From NCBI RefSeq assembly GCF_958298935.1, contig NC_084927.1:33120001-33184000 (forward strand): a stretch of 64,000 nt of DNA. The letters run 5' to 3'. The notes under the pieces were generated by a model. That model was given only the letters and a program-made list of their open reading frames with translations, ran no database searches and was not told the origin of the DNA. Source of the stretch: Phragmites australis. Taxonomy: Eukaryota; Streptophyta; Magnoliopsida; Poales; Poaceae. Positions 24,180 to 36,898 of this stretch are shown here, one piece after another. A program made the translations under genes and the position numbers. Position 1 is the first letter of the stretch, and each line of letters starts with the position of its first letter.

Positions 24180-24874
24180 TGTTGAGGATTTGATACTCTA
24201 TAGCATATTATTGTAGTATTGAAAGTAGGGATACATGAGAAGTGGACGAAGTGTAACGCAAACAGAGACACGAAGTTATACAAGTTCAGGCCTTTGAGTT
24301 AGGTAATAGACCTATGTTCTATCTTGCCTTAATTATTCTTCATATCACATAGTACAATATGGATATGGATGAGTCTAATCTTAAGAATTAGGCGAATTTT
24401 GGTGTCTCTAAGTCTTAAGATCTAGTCGACTAGGAGATTGCTTATGCTGTAGATCTTTGATGGGTGTTGCTCTTCTATTCGACTAGTCTTGGAAGGTTCC
24501 ATAACTTTGGAGATTTGCAGGCACAGTTTGTGATTGGACTATGATTGTCTGATGTCTTGATCGATCTGATTTGCATTGTCTTGGATCCCTTCTCACCGCC
24601 TTATATACTTGGGGGAATGTAGGGTGTGATCCTAGTGGGATATCTTGTTCGAGTCGTACTTGGATTGTTAGATTCTGGTAGATATAGGAATCCTTCTCGA
24701 ATATAGGATATCTTCTATATTTGGGATAATTAGCTTCCAAGTGTATCCTTTTTCATATCTTATTCCGTGACGGCCACAACTAACCCGTATCGAGTAAGGT
24801 GTATTCGATCCTCATATATCTTTTATAGATATAGGATGTATAGAACATATAATATTAATTATATATCATCTTCA
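24180..24874. mobile_element. Candidate solo LTR, 695 bp
   Basis: The segment starts TGTTGAGGAT and ends ATCATCTTCA, giving TG..CA ends with partial inversion. The 5-base flanks are ACTAT (left) and ACTAC (right), agreeing in four of five. Inside, 'cacgaagttatacaagttcaggcc' resembles the transcription-start area of grass Gypsy-type LTRs. No internal coding region is present. The call is moderate because the flank match is imperfect. Confidence 0.5.
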
Positions 24875-25029
24875 ACTACTAATCGAGCAAGCTTCTTTAC
24901 ATATTATTACTCCTTTTCACTATTCTCTTTTCCATGACTAACAGTTGCAACCCTTGTTTTTCCCTCTACCAATTTTTCTCAAGCATTATTGTGCCATTTC
25001 AGGAGGCACCTCGGAGCATACAATTCAAG

Positions 25030-28000
25030 CAATGGCGGATTCAAAGGGGCAGCAGGGGGCTCGAGCCCGCCCTACCGACCACCGCACTGTAGAGCCCCCC
25101 CTGAGCCTCCCTTCATTTTTAGGGCCATATAAGAGAGGAAAGGGGGTTGAGACTGGAGATCCTGCTGTTTGAGTGTCTGCTGGAGATTGAAGACAACCAA
25201 AGAATGGGGCTAACCAGTGACTGTGAGTTGGGCTGCAACTTCAAAACTGGGCCGTATCCATCGAGCCCAACAAGGGACAACCCAATAGCCAATAGCCCAA
25301 TTCATCTATAACCCATTACCCATGTAGCGATCCAAAGAATCCCTAACTGGTTATCCTACGGCTGTGCGGCATTAAGGATTTGAGGCAGGTCCTGGCGTCC
25401 TATGGCTGTGTGGCAGCGAGACGCGAGCACGAAGACGCGGGCGCGCGGCGTGTGGGCCGTGGACATGGGCGTGGCGTTGCGGCGGGTGCAGGCGCGCGTC
25501 GCGTGGGCCGTGGGTGACGGCCCGACGGCCAGTGAAATATTGCAGTGGCGTGGGCGACAGCCAGAGCAACGGCATGGGCAACGGCCAAAGCAACAACCAA
25601 AATGTATTAGCCTATTAGGTACATAATGCTTAATGCAGTATTGTAATAAATATGTATTTTAGCATGTGATTTATGGTAGATTTGTGATAAATCTGTAGAT
25701 TTGCAACATGTCCAAAAGAACATTGCTCACATATTATTCAAGTTCAAGCAATGCTAACACTAGTAATACTGATGAGGGTACAAGTGCACCAAAGAAGTCT
25801 AAATTGGAGTTTTATTTCACGGATATAGTTGGTGATCCAAGGAATCGTAAACCAATTGATCACTATGCATTTGAAATTAGAGATCAAGTAAAGAGGGTAT
25901 ATACTTTGAGTTGTCGAACTCAACCGGTTAATCATAAATTTTCTCGTAGATGGCAAAGTGGTGGAGTATAGTGTCTCAAAGGATACAACCTTTTCTTTGT
26001 ATTATTATCTTTTCTTTGAGCCAGGAAAGGCTGAAAAATTTGGCAGTGATGTATTTGCAAAGTCTGGTTATGGCAACTGGAAGAAGGTTTTGTGTACTTT
26101 TGAGAGACACGGTAATTGCAAAACTCATAAGAATGCAAGGTTAAAGTGTGATGACTTTATGAAACAAAGAACAAGTGTGGCTCAAAAAATTATTAATACC
26201 ATCAAGGAAGATGAAATTCATTACAAGTTTCGCTTGACTTCTTCTTTAGATGTTGCAAGATATCTCATTGAGCAAAGTGATGCTTTCTATGGACATGATG
26301 AGTCTGATACTTCTCTCAATAAGGGTAAATTTAGAGAGATGATTGACTGGTACAAAAACAACAATAAGAAGGTTAAGGATGCATATGAGAAAGGTTATAC
26401 ATGGTGTCAAATAATATCTCATCATATTCAGAAGGACCTTACAAAAGCTTGTGCACGACGAGTCACGACAGTGATTATGAATGAGATTGGAGATAGGAAC
26501 TTCTCTGTGCTTATTGATGAGTCTCGAGATGTATCAATAAAGGAGCAAATGGTTGTGATTTTAAGGTTAGTAGTCCGTACTTTACTTTGCATTTTTATTG
26601 TTTTGTATAATTTCATATTTTATGTACTACTAAGTATACTAACATAGAATAAATTGGGTTATGTAGGTTTGTGAATGGTCAAGGAAAGGTTATGGAGAGG
26701 TTTCTTGACTTTAACATGTCAATAGATGTACAACTGCTGCATTGAAAGAAGCTTTGGTCAGTATGCTTTCCAGTCATAAGTTAACCATCTCTAGGCTTCG
26801 AGGGCAGGGTTATGAGGGAGCTTCAAATATGAGAGGTGAATTTAATGGTGCACTGAAATTGATTATGAATGAAAATCCTTATGCTTTCTATGTGCATCGT
26901 TTCGCCCATCAGTTACAGTTACTGGTTGTTACCATTGCAACTTCTAGTCCAGTCATTGCAGATTTCTTTAACTATGTTTCTTTAATAGTGAACACCGTGG
27001 GTGCATCGTGTATGAGGAAGGATGTCTTACTTGCAAAGCATCATGATGTGTTGTTAGAAAAGGTGGAGAATGGTGAGATTAGCATTGGAAGAGGACTAAA
27101 CCATGATAGTAGGCTAGCTAGACCTGGAGATACTAGATGTGGTTCATATCTGAAAATATTGCTTCATATTTTTCAAATCTGGGAAGCTATCTTGGAGGTG
27201 CTTGAGATTGTAAAGCAAGATTCCATTAAACCGACGTGTAATGATGGAGCATTTGGTTTAATTGGTAAAATGCAAAGCTTTGATTTTGTATTCATCATGC
27301 TTTTGACGATAGACTTGTTAAGCATTACAGATGACTTGTCACGTGCTTTGCAAAGAAATGATCAAGACATCATTCAAGCAATGAGTTTAATCATATATGT
27401 GAAGGATCGTTTGCATGATACGAGGGACAATGGATGGTAGCCATTATTCAGAAGAGTGAAGTCTTTCTGTGACAAAAAAATGAGATTAAAGTGACAAAAA
27501 TGGACAAGGAAGTAAATGCTAGAGGGATGTATTTACGTAAAAGGCAAAAGATAACAAATATGCATTTATACCATGTTGAGATTTTCATTGCTGCCATCGA
27601 TGCCATTTTGTCAGAGATGAATCACCGCTTTAACGAATTTAGTTCGGAGTCATTAGTATGTATGGCTTCTCTTAATCTAAGGAATTCCTTCTCTAGTTTT
27701 GATGTGGAGAAGCTTGTGAGACTTGCTAAGATTTATGCTGAAGATTTCATAGTAGCTGATTGTTTGTTGTTAAGGAATCAACTTCAAAGCTTTATTCTCA
27801 ATATTAGGAGAAGTGAAGAATTTCTTGGATGTAGAGATCTTCCTAAGGTTGCAGAAAAAAATGGTTGAGATCGGAAAGAACAGCTCTTTCCCATTGATTT
27901 ACTGGCTCATTGAGCTAATATTGATACTTCCAGTGGCAACATCATTAGTTGAGAGAGTCTTTTCAGTTATGACTCTTATAAAGACAGATTTACGCAACAA

Positions 28001-28478
28001 AATGAGGGATGAATGGCTTAATAACTTGATGATTTGCTACACTGAGAAGGAGTTATTTAGATGCATTAGCAATGAAAAAATCATACAAGAGTTCGAAGAC
28101 ATGAAAGAACGCCATATGTTAGTGCCAAAAAATAATTTAGTGGTATGCTTCATTCTCTATTTCTCTTCTAATTTGAAAGAACGCCATATTTGAAAGTCGT
28201 TATTTATAACTAATATATCTTTTTTTTTACAAATTGCTTCTCATGAAGATTAATGGGCTATCGCCATGTACGCACATGTTATCCATTGATTTGGTACGAA
28301 CATATTGCCTATCCGTTTGTACTCCATCTTTGATGTATTTTGCACTTCATCTTTTATCTTTGCGTATAAAATTGCCTTGAAGAATGAAACTTGCCAATTT
28401 TATGCATGTGACATATTTGAACTTATATTAAGTAACATGTTCAGCCCCTTCTATAATTTTGGTTTGCGTTCGCCCTTG
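25030..28478 (+). mobile_element. hAT transposon with perfect 8-bp target duplication
   Basis: The element begins CAATGGCGGATTCAAAGG and ends with the imperfect inverted copy GGTTTGCGTTCGCCCTTG. It is flanked by AATTCAAG on both sides (25022-25029 and 28479-28486), an exact 8-bp target-site duplication that is the hallmark of hAT elements. It contains one transposase gene reading left to right (25708-28193) with a conventional intron but several frame breaks. The end sequence CA..GGCGGAT(T/C)CA is shared with the 197-bp MITE at 48284-48480. The element is structurally complete but coding-dead. Confidence 0.93.
25708..28193 (+). pseudogene. hAT transposase (TTF-type Zn finger, DUF4371, hATC), broken
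   Basis: From ATG 25708 the product starts with a Ser/Asn-rich leader and 'YFTDIVGDPRNRKPIDHY', then 'RTQPVNHKFSRRW'. After a frame change near 25960 it continues with 'LFFEPGKAEKFGSDVFAKSG', and both Cys positions that relatives show in the TTF finger read Ser and Tyr here ('FSLYYYLFF'). An intron at 26566-26666 (AG|GTTAGT..ATGTAG|G) restores 'VVILR-FVNGQG'. Another frameshift lies near 26712, a TAG follows 'RDNGW' at about 27438, and further breaks occur near 27480 and 27850. The C-terminal hATC dimerisation region is still readable ('LPVATSLVERVFSVM'). The family catalyses cut-and-paste transposition; this copy should not be active. Confidence 0.9.
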
Positions 28479-28486
28479 AATTCAAG

Positions 28487-30236
28487 GACTAATGTAAAAT
28501 ACAAGAAAATCGAGAACAAATACTAATATATAGATTGCATGGTCCTTTCTGCAAAATACCACCTTTTAAAAAAACCTCTGTTGAGCGCTTATACATCAAC
28601 CATCCGGTATGGCCTTGTCAAGGTCGCTTTCTTTCGGATGCAACCTTTCATAATAAAAAACAATCCTTCGCCATCAAGTATGAACTGGTGGCACCATTTA
28701 TTTCTTCTTCTTCTATTTTTATTTTTTCATAATAAAAATAGAATTCTTCTACTTTTTTAAGATGGGCGTAATTCAAGTCACCAACCACCTTAATTAAGTG
28801 GAAGTAGGTTCCATGTTAATGGTGTCAATTATTGGATATTCTTTTATCATTTTGTTGCTTGGTCAATTTTTTGTGCTTACTTCACTCACCCGATCGTCTA
28901 TAAATAATACGGCGCCTGTTATATTTGTACAGGTACAGGATCTTTTCCGCCCCAAGATTCGATGGCGGTTTCATCGACGTGCATGATGGGCGCGCGTTTT
29001 GATTCGGCCCGGGCGCGTCACCGCCACTGGCAAACGAAGCCGGTGGCCAGCGCACGCAGTATCGTGCGGGCGTCGCCATCGCCATCGCCATCGCCTTCGC
29101 CTTCGCGAGGGCACTCTCCCATTTCACTCTTGCTCTGTGCAGATTTCTCTACGACGTTGTGGGTTGCTGTCGCGAACCTGCCAATCGCTGGATTCACCAC
29201 AGCGTGAGGTGCGCCAAGTGCATTGAGGTGCGCGTTTTCTTGGACGGCCACTATTTTTTACATGTGCTCCAGCTTCAAGATTCATATATAATTTAGAGTT
29301 TGTAGGATAAAAATAATTTAAATATATATTTTCAGTTCAAAATAAGAACCAAAGACTTTTAATCTGTTTGCAGCTCTAGCACCAATATTTTATAAAATTA
29401 GAGATGATTGCTTAAAAAAATTTAGAGCTAAAGTTCTACTACATATGTCCATAATATCAGTTCGGTTTGATGCGTGGTTTCTCCGGTGAGTACCATGGTA
29501 TAAACGTTATTTCTGCACGTAAACGTCAGTAATTTGACAGTATTTGGGACGTAGTTACATCTTACATGGAAAGAGACTTTTCAACAGGCAATTTCAGCAT
29601 ATGTTTTACTTGCATGTCTTGGTAAAGTCAGCAAGTCGTGTAAACTTCTAAGCTCTTCAGTCAGATTAAACTGCACAAACCAAACAGGAAAGGGTTGCAA
29701 ATGGCAATGGAGGGAAAACGACAGCGCAATGGGCGAATCCATTTTCAATGAAAGAGATCAAAGATCAACAGTGCAAGCCGTTGAACCTAACTGCTCCCAT
29801 GGTCAAACAAAGCGTCCTAGCGTGATTAAACAAGAGCTCAGTACATAAAGTCCCATTTGACCTAGCACAGTCAGATGACTGAACTCAGTTCCGTAAATAA
29901 CGAACAGAAAAATCGCATTGCCAGTTACTAGATTCTTCCAAGAGAAAATTAAAAGGAACACAATAATGCAGGTTTGGCTGAGTCACGGGTGACCACGAAA
30001 AAATCTTAAATTGCGCAGAAAACAACCTTTATATTCCCAGAGAGAGAAAAAAAGAAAAGAACTACATGAACCTTTCGTACGACTATCAATCACTGAAATA
30101 TTCTGACACACATTATCAGTTCTATAATCTTGGCTCCAGAACCAGGCCTTGATTGATTTTGTCTCCTCTCAGAAACAAATAAAAATAAAATACCTAACCG
30201 AATAACAGTATGGCCAATAAAGCTTCCAGAAAAGAA
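28487..30236. other. Spacer; weak promoter-like site and short ORF
   Basis: A TATA-like 'ctataaataa' at 28898-28907 is followed by an ATG frame of 81 codons at 28962-29207 with a (GCCATC)n tract giving a Ser-Pro run at about 29068-29100. I recognise no family, the frame is GC-rich by chance composition, and I would not assert a gene. The remainder to 30236 holds nothing recognisable. Confidence 0.3.
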
Positions 30237-30240
30237 AATT

Positions 30241-30553
30241 GGGAATACTGCAAAACTGGAGCAGCCAAATTTTCTAGTAAGTAACAGGAAGAAAATAAAT
30301 TGTATTGTCTCAAGGTTTTCTTTTGACAACTGACAAGAGCTCTCAAAAATTCTACCACAAACCATGGATTCAGTGCCTCAACTACCCAACATGAAGATGC
30401 GAAACTGGACCATCCAAAATTTCTAGTAAGTAACAGGAAGAAAATAAATTGTATCGTCTCAAGGTTTTCTTTTCACAACTTGCAAAAACTGTCGAAAAAT
30501 TCTACCAGGAACCATGGATTCAGTGCCTCAACTGCCCAACATGGAGATGCAAA
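30241..30553. repeat. Two-copy ~149-bp tandem repeat
   Basis: The phrase 'ttctagtaagtaacagg' occurs at 30272 and 30421, and 'accatggattcagtgcctca' at about 30361 and 30512. The units are highly similar, so the duplication is fairly recent. No coding role is visible. Confidence 0.88.
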
Positions 30554-31576
30554 AATGAATTCTCTTTTATCAGTCGTAAGAGTAGCTCCCAAGCAAGCTT
30601 TCACAAAACACAGAGAATATTTCCTTGTCTTGATAAACTTGTTCCCCAGTTATACTAGAAACCTGAAATTACACCTCGATCTCCATGGGCTGGGAGGACC
30701 AGACGATGACAAGATGAATCCTTCAACGGACGGACGGGCCATAGCTACTGATACCCCTAGTAGGGCCCACGTGTCTCATGGGCTTGACTTTTCGCCGTAG
30801 TATGATTAACCAGCAAGAACCAAACATCACCAGCTGTTTGTTCCCTAAGCACATTTCCTCCAGCTCCTAAACAGAAGCAGCTCACACCAGTACTGCATCA
30901 TACTCATGGCTGACGCATACACGTGAACAAGCACGCTGGATCTGTACCAGCTGGCGGCTTAACCAACACCAATAATCAAACTCTTACCAATTCATTCCTT
31001 TACTTGCACACCAATTAACTCCATTTTTCGGAATAAAAAATAAAAAAAACAGTAGTTTGATTTTCATGCAGATTCGAAAGCAAAATATCTAAATAAAGAG
31101 TCAACATAAAATATAATTCATAATAATTAAAAATCACAATTAGAATAGAAAAAATATATGCTTGAAAAAAATTCAAAATAAAAATAAATAAAGCTAGTAA
31201 CATGGTTTTCATAAGAATACAGAAGCAACATGCAGCTCAAAATCATCGCATCAAATAGATAGCGAGGCAAGATACAACAGATAGATTGCAGATGAAAGAA
31301 GCAATGATTTCCAACAGTGACAAGGAACATCAACAACTCTAGGGGTCGGCATGACAACACATAGGATGATCGGTAGATGAAGATATGAGTGTTGTTATAT
31401 GGACCTTGGACCATGCAACTCAAATTTGTGATGTCAGGCATGCGACAAGGTAACGTAACCCACAGCCTGCAAACGGTGCAGCCACGATCTCTAACAACGG
31501 CTAATGGATATCGACAAAAGCTATGTATCGACATAGCAGGACACATTAGATGGGCATGCATCTTGCGATCGCGGTA
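30554..31576. other. Unassigned spacer
   Basis: No gene or complete element was recognised. The last ~350 bases before the solo LTR contain open frames on both strands without motif support. Confidence 0.4.
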
Positions 31577-32984
31577 TGTCGGAGGATGAACTCCTGTCGC
31601 AGGGATCCCGAGAGACCCCCTTTTAGAGATTCGGCCGGGGGGATGATCCTGGATTGGCTTGTTTGGGAAATAAGCGGGAATGAAAACAAATGCAGTAGCT
31701 GGTGGGAGATGATCGCCCTAATGTGAGAAAGAGGGATGCACCGGGTTTTAGACATGTTCGGCCCGCACGGAGGCGTAACACCATACTCCTGTGTGAGTGC
31801 TATATTATCCTTGAAGGGAATTCTTCAAGGATGTATCTGGTTACAGGGGAGAACCGTTTACAGAGAGCTTGAGGCTCTCGTGTTCTAGCTCGGCTTGAGC
31901 TGGTTCTAGCGTGGGCGTTGTCAGGCTTTTTTGCCTTGTTCTTCGGTCTGTGTCTCCAGAGAGCCTCTTCTTCTTTTCTTCACTTCTTTTCTTCACACCC
32001 ACTTTTACGTGTTCTCCATCCTTTCCTTTTATAGGCGCGCCGATCTCGACATATCCTGAATGGGAAAGAGGGGATGCGAGTGCCAAGGTGCCACGGAGAA
32101 AGGCGTCATCATTCCGTTTTGGCGAAGTGACAGGGGCGGTGGAAAAATGCGGCGCGCATCCGACCACCCGCCACTGTGGATGTCCTCCGGCGCCAGTGAG
32201 GGGGCCCACCGGGCAGCCTCATAGGTGCCCGGTGCGCCCACCCTGTCTTGTTCTTCTGCCAGGACGGGGTGGCAGGCGGAGCGCTTCGATTCTGGCGACG
32301 TTATCCCGAGGCACCCGGATGAAACGGGACGGGACCCGTGCATTTAATGGACCCACGCCCCCCTGCTAGTACATGGTAGGGTCTGACACTGGGGCGTGGA
32401 CAGCCGAGAATGTCAGGATGTCAGGCCGCGCGTGCCTATTTAATGCGGCATTGGGCCCTTGACTGGCTGACACCCCGACGATGGGACCCTTCGAGTCGTC
32501 GGACGATCTTGCGCGAACCTTCGGGGAACCGAGTCCTCGGGGGCTGCCACGTGCAGCCCCGAGCACTCTCTCCCGAGCACTTGGGTGAGACCTTCGGGGA
32601 ACCGAGTCCTCGGGGGCTGCCACGTGCAGCCCCGAGCACTCTCTCCCGAGCACTTGGGCGAGACCTTCGAGGAACGGAGTCCTCGGGGGCTGCCACGTGC
32701 AGCCCCGAGCACTCTCTCCCGAGCACTTGGGTGAGACCTTCGGGGAACCGAGTCCTCGGGGGCTGCCACGTGCAGCCCCGAGCACTCTCTCCCGAGCACT
32801 TCCTTCCCGATATTTGGGCTCTGCGGATCATCGGGGAACTAGGGTGCTTGGGAACCAGAGGCGGCGGCCCCGAGCACCTTCTCCCGGGACTTTAGCTTCT
32901 TCTTATCTTGCAGGGTGGTGACATGTGGCGGATGGCCGGCCTGGTCTCGGGAGTTAGGGACCCCTGGTTCCGAATACACCGACA
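31577..32984 (+). mobile_element. Gypsy-like solo LTR with perfect 5-bp target duplication
   Basis: The element starts TGTCGGAGGA and ends TACACCGACA, with inverted tips TGTCGG and CCGACA. It is flanked by CGGTA on both sides (31572-31576 and 32985-32989), an exact 5-bp target-site duplication. Its 1408 bp contain no coding region, so it is the product of recombination between the two LTRs of a former full-length element. Direction is assigned by alignment with the LTR fragment at 163-1380. The array at 32515-32805 is internal to it. Confidence 0.93.
32515..32805. repeat. 4 x 73-bp tandem array with CACGTG boxes
   Basis: The unit marker 'ttcggggaacc' (with small changes in unit 3) starts at 32520, 32593, 32666 and 32739, an exact 73-base period. 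Every unit holds a near-palindrome, GGGGCTGC-CACGTG-CAGCCCC, with CACGTG at 32548, 32621, 32694 and 32767. Because 73 is not a multiple of three, all three frames read as repetitive peptides; those open frames are artefacts. Confidence 0.96.
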
Positions 32985-32999
32985 CGGTAGTAGACGGAC

Positions 33000-33530
33000 G
33001 AGGAGCTATATTTGACTGAATTCATTAGAGAATTTAAACACTACACAATAAATTTGTTGTCGCGTAGTACAAGATCATGGTGTCAGATAGGTGATGAGGC
33101 AAGTCACAACCCGTAGGCTACGTATGGTCGAGTAGTAACCTATGGTAATGACAAGGGATACCAAGAACACTGGAGCTAGGCTTGGACCACATACCTTGCG
33201 GTTCTGGCCACAGGGTGGTGAGGAACTACATTTGACTTAATTCGTTGGGTAAGTTAAATATCTAACATTAAATTCGTTGGGTAAGCAAAACATAAGGCAC
33301 AACAACATGTCACAAATCATGGAACCGCAACCTATGATGGTGATAAGAGGCACCTACGAAGCTTAGGTCAACAAGGCATGATGCAACTAGCAAGAATTGT
33401 TGTCTTGTCAGGTAGCTTGCGGTCACAACGGCAAACAGGTGAATAGCATGGTCCACATCTATGTATGATCAATTTATGACTATACAACTATGTTTGACTG
33501 AAATGTTAGAGAAATTTGGGAATCAGATAA
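33000..33530. repeat. Three diverged copies of a ~230-250-bp unit
   Basis: 'gagctatatttgactgaattcattag' near 33003, 'gaactacatttgacttaattcgttgg' near 33221 and 'caactatgtttgactgaaatgttag' near 33485 mark three diverged units. No coding function is visible. Confidence 0.55.
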
Positions 33531-36071
33531 TAGATTAATTGGTTAATCATATACATGTGAATTTGCAATCGAAAGAAGTATAAAAAACACAGTAGAATGA
33601 AGCTAGTTGTGCAAAAAAGCGAGCCACATTGCTAGTTTTTTAAAGGTAAATTCTAAAAACTACATATGCGTGCTTTAATCTTATGGAATGCACATCTATT
33701 TTGCTCGTGAAAATATACAAAATTGCTTGCAAATTTGAACCAATTTGTTTTTCTGAAATTTGCTTGCAACAAAATTGTTCTATTTTTATTGAAAATATAC
33801 AGTAGTTAGATCTAATATTACTTTGAATAGTTCTATTTTGTTCACAAAATTTGTTGAACTTCTTGTCTGAATTGTCTTAACCTGTTTCCTAAATCATTTA
33901 TTGGTCCATTCTAATTTATTTACGATTTTTCATAGAATTGTTTACATAATTGCATTTAAGAGGTAAACAAATAGTGGATTTTTTTATCCAATACTTTCTC
34001 TATTTTTTTCTAAGTATTGAAGTTGGTCACAAATAAGGTGGGAAGTCCATATGTAAAAAAAGTCTAAAAATATAATAAAATTCTAAAGCTTAAATATTTT
34101 TTAAAAACTAAAAATAAGTGTACGTACTACAAGTCATGCACGTATAGTTTTTAGATACGTTTATTTTTTTAACTAGGGAAAACACGAGTCTGGCCCTCGC
34201 CGCTCGTTTACCAGCAACGGTGAAGAGAAAACAATGGAGGAAGCGGCCGTGGAGCGATGTGCTCGAATCTACACCGTTAGGCATGCTCTAAACTTTGCCT
34301 TAAACTAACGCAACCTTGCTAGTAGTTGCTATACCCATCATGTTTAGGGCCGCTAGCAGTCTAGCAACCCCAGTCTTTTCGCCCACGCATAGGACAGCAA
34401 CACCACATGATTAGGCACAAGAAAACTGAGGTCATTCCACGCGACTTGCTAGTTGTTAGATAGTATGTTTGTTTCGGTTTGTAAATTATAACAGGTTGAA
34501 TTATATAATATAACTTTTAGACTATAACAATTCAACAAGTCATATATTACAAATTTCTACAGATTGTATAATACAATTTTTTTTTACTATCTATCGTCTG
34601 CAAACAACTTTTCACGATCCAAAACTAAAATAATCATACCCTAACTTGCCTCTCCATTGATTTTTTCGTTTCCCCGACGGGAATCATGGCGAGTGCTGGT
34701 GTGCACGCCATGTCGCGCGTCGGGAGCAGCGATGATGACGGCTTTGCAGATTCTGGTATTCTTCCTCCCGTGAGTGCGTAACCACGCACGTCAGATGGGA
34801 TGGGTCGCGCGCGACCGGAGCTTGGAAGCGAAGCCGGGGCCCCGTTGTTTAGGCGAGAGCGTGCCAGGTCGCGCCTTGGGAACGGCGGATGCGCTTTGGC
34901 TCGTGGGACAAGCACCAACCTCGCGCGCGCGGCTCGAGAGCAAGGTCTCGTTCGGGGACCATTTCACGAATCACGAGTGATCTGCTGCGATCCCCCGCAC
35001 CCCTCCCCATTTTTTTGCCGTTCTCGTAAGCTACGCCCTGTGGGAGGAGCCGATGGGCATCTCGCTTTTGCCGGCGAGGCCTCTTCCCGGGAAGCAGCAC
35101 GCCGCTTTCTTCAGATCTGCGCTTCTGCTCTTCGTTTTTTTACACTGAATAAACGAGTGCTGGCATTTCCACCAAGAGAAAGTCAAGTCTGTCACACGAT
35201 GGCCCAATACTACAAGGCACGGCATGACCGCATGGGTCGGAATAATTTGTGTGGGTGTCTCGAAGGGCTCCAAAAGTTGTTTGGCGGCGTACGGTTGACT
35301 CGACGTCGACGGGCCCGGCCGGCCACGTGATGCTTTTGCCGGATCGCATGGGCGTGGGGTTGGGGTCGTTGGGTGTGGACGGTGCCCGTACGTGCGCTGT
35401 CACGGCTCTTTACAGAAGCCAACTGACACATGTTGGGTTCTTGCACCCGTCCGATGCAGCCAGGCCGTGACGTATCACCTGGACTGTGCCGCCTCAAGGT
35501 TCTCTGTTTATTTTTGATCGTGTCCCACAACACCAGGGCGCGTTTTTTACCCTTTCCTTTCTATTCCTCGTTTGCTCATACTAGAATTTACGCAGCGTGC
35601 TACTGTATGTCAGTGTCTCCTGCCTCCTGGATCATCTTCCTGGAAATTTTCAGAGCTATTCGATTCCTAACGAATGAAGCCGTAAGGACAGCTCTAGCAG
35701 ACTCTTAAATCACTGTACTATCATGTTTTTTTTCCTTTAACCGATCGGACCGTCATCATCGTGGTCCAGCAGATGTTACATCTAGCGCTATAGAGATGTA
35801 GCTAAGTTACTGTAGTTATTATAGGATACTGAAATAGAATTATAATAAAATAAAATTTTAATGTATCTATTAGAGATATCTACAATATCATGTACGCAAC
35901 ATACTTTCGAAATCCACATCCCAGGATACAAAGAAATAATGTGTTGAGTTTATAAGCAGCAATGCTGCATGTGTCGTCGCATAAACTATGTATATGTGCT
36001 TGCGGTAAGAAACGAAGAACATTCAATCCACTTGGAAACAGTGGCAGGAATGCCTAGGTAAACCGGTCTAG
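33531..36071. other. Unassigned spacer with GC-rich patch
   Basis: 33531-34640 is AT-rich and empty to my eye. The part at 34640-35540 is GC-rich with overlapping open frames in most frames on both strands, which is a composition effect; no domain was recognised. It might be a remnant of an old gene or a TE-captured fragment. 35541-36071 holds nothing recognisable. Confidence 0.4.
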
Positions 36072-36074
36072 TTA

Positions 36075-36342
36075 AGATTGTGTTGAACGGTTTCCTTTCA
36101 GGGGTTAAAATCCCTTCACGACGAGATTTTCGTTCCCTTCGGCACTCTAACGGTTTCCCTTCACAGTTTCCGTCGCGAAGGGATTCTCAGAGTCATTCCC
36201 TCCAAGCCGGGATTCTCTCTCCTTTCCCTTCGCGATTCCCCTCGAAGGAAAGCTGTTGGAGATGAGAGGAAATAAAGGGAATGAGAACGGAAAAGTGAAT
36301 CGAGAAGGGAACGAAATGAAGGGAATATGGTTGGACACAGTC
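36075..36342. mobile_element. Tourist-like MITE, 268 bp, TAA duplication
   Basis: The left end GATTGTGTTGAACGG and the right end CCAACC..(inverse of GACTGTGTCCAACC) form an imperfect terminal inverted repeat that continues into 'tttccttt' and 'aagggaa'. TAA flanks both sides (36072-36074 and 36343-36345), the PIF/Harbinger-type duplication. The interior is rich in 'cccttc/gaaggg' and can fold on itself. Confidence 0.82.
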
Positions 36343-36574
36343 TAAACGCACAGCAGCACAAGTCTCAACAGCAAGCACTGCGCTCGTTGCGTAGGTTCTC
36401 TGCATTTTGCCGTCGACGACGTCAACTACGACATGACCCCCTAGACTGTCGATCGATCATTCTCACCTCGGCCACAGCTCCGAGATCCAACCCGCATGGA
36501 TGTGTCCTCGCCATTGATCGATCACCGACAGGACGAAAAGCGCTCAGTTCATATCTGATTCGGCCAGTCTAGTT

Positions 36575-36898
36575 CTAAACTCTAACAAATTTAGGATCTA
36601 TTTATTTAAGCTGAAGATTATGAAAAGCAGCTTATAAATTATGGATTGTAAGAAGCTAGATTGTAAAATCTGGATTATAAAAGCTGGATTATGGATTGTT
36701 ATAGTCTGGTGGAAGACGGATTGCTGGATTGTTACAATCTATGCGTTGGATTATAACAATTCAACTTTTTCAACTAGTTGTTTGTTTCAGCTTTTAAATT
36801 ATGATCACAATCCAGCTGTTTGTTTCAGCTTTTGGATTTTGATCACAATCCAAATTTTACAATCTGAAATAAATAGGACTTGGGTGTTAGAGTTTTAG
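36575..36898. mobile_element. MITE, ~324 bp, palindromic ends
   Basis: The left end CTAAACTCTAACA (36575-36587) is matched by the right end TGTTAGAGTTTTAG (36885-36898) in inverted orientation, and similarity continues through 'ggatctatttattt' and 'aaataaataggac'. The interior repeats 'tggattat' and 'cagctttt' phrases. No duplication could be fixed. Confidence 0.65.

Noticed and set aside
32515..32805. Possible CRISPR-like array
   Set aside because: The repeats are directly adjacent with no unique spacers, the context is a plant LTR, and there are no cas genes.
32366..32895. Overlapping ORFs of 119-161 codons with repeated peptides on both strands
   Set aside because: They are translations of the 73-bp array inside the solo LTR. 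All three frames are open because the unit lacks stops, and the period is not a multiple of three.
34634..35533. Cluster of overlapping GC-rich ORFs
   Set aside because: Open frames occur in nearly every frame on both strands, a composition effect. No motif or splice structure was found, so no gene is called.
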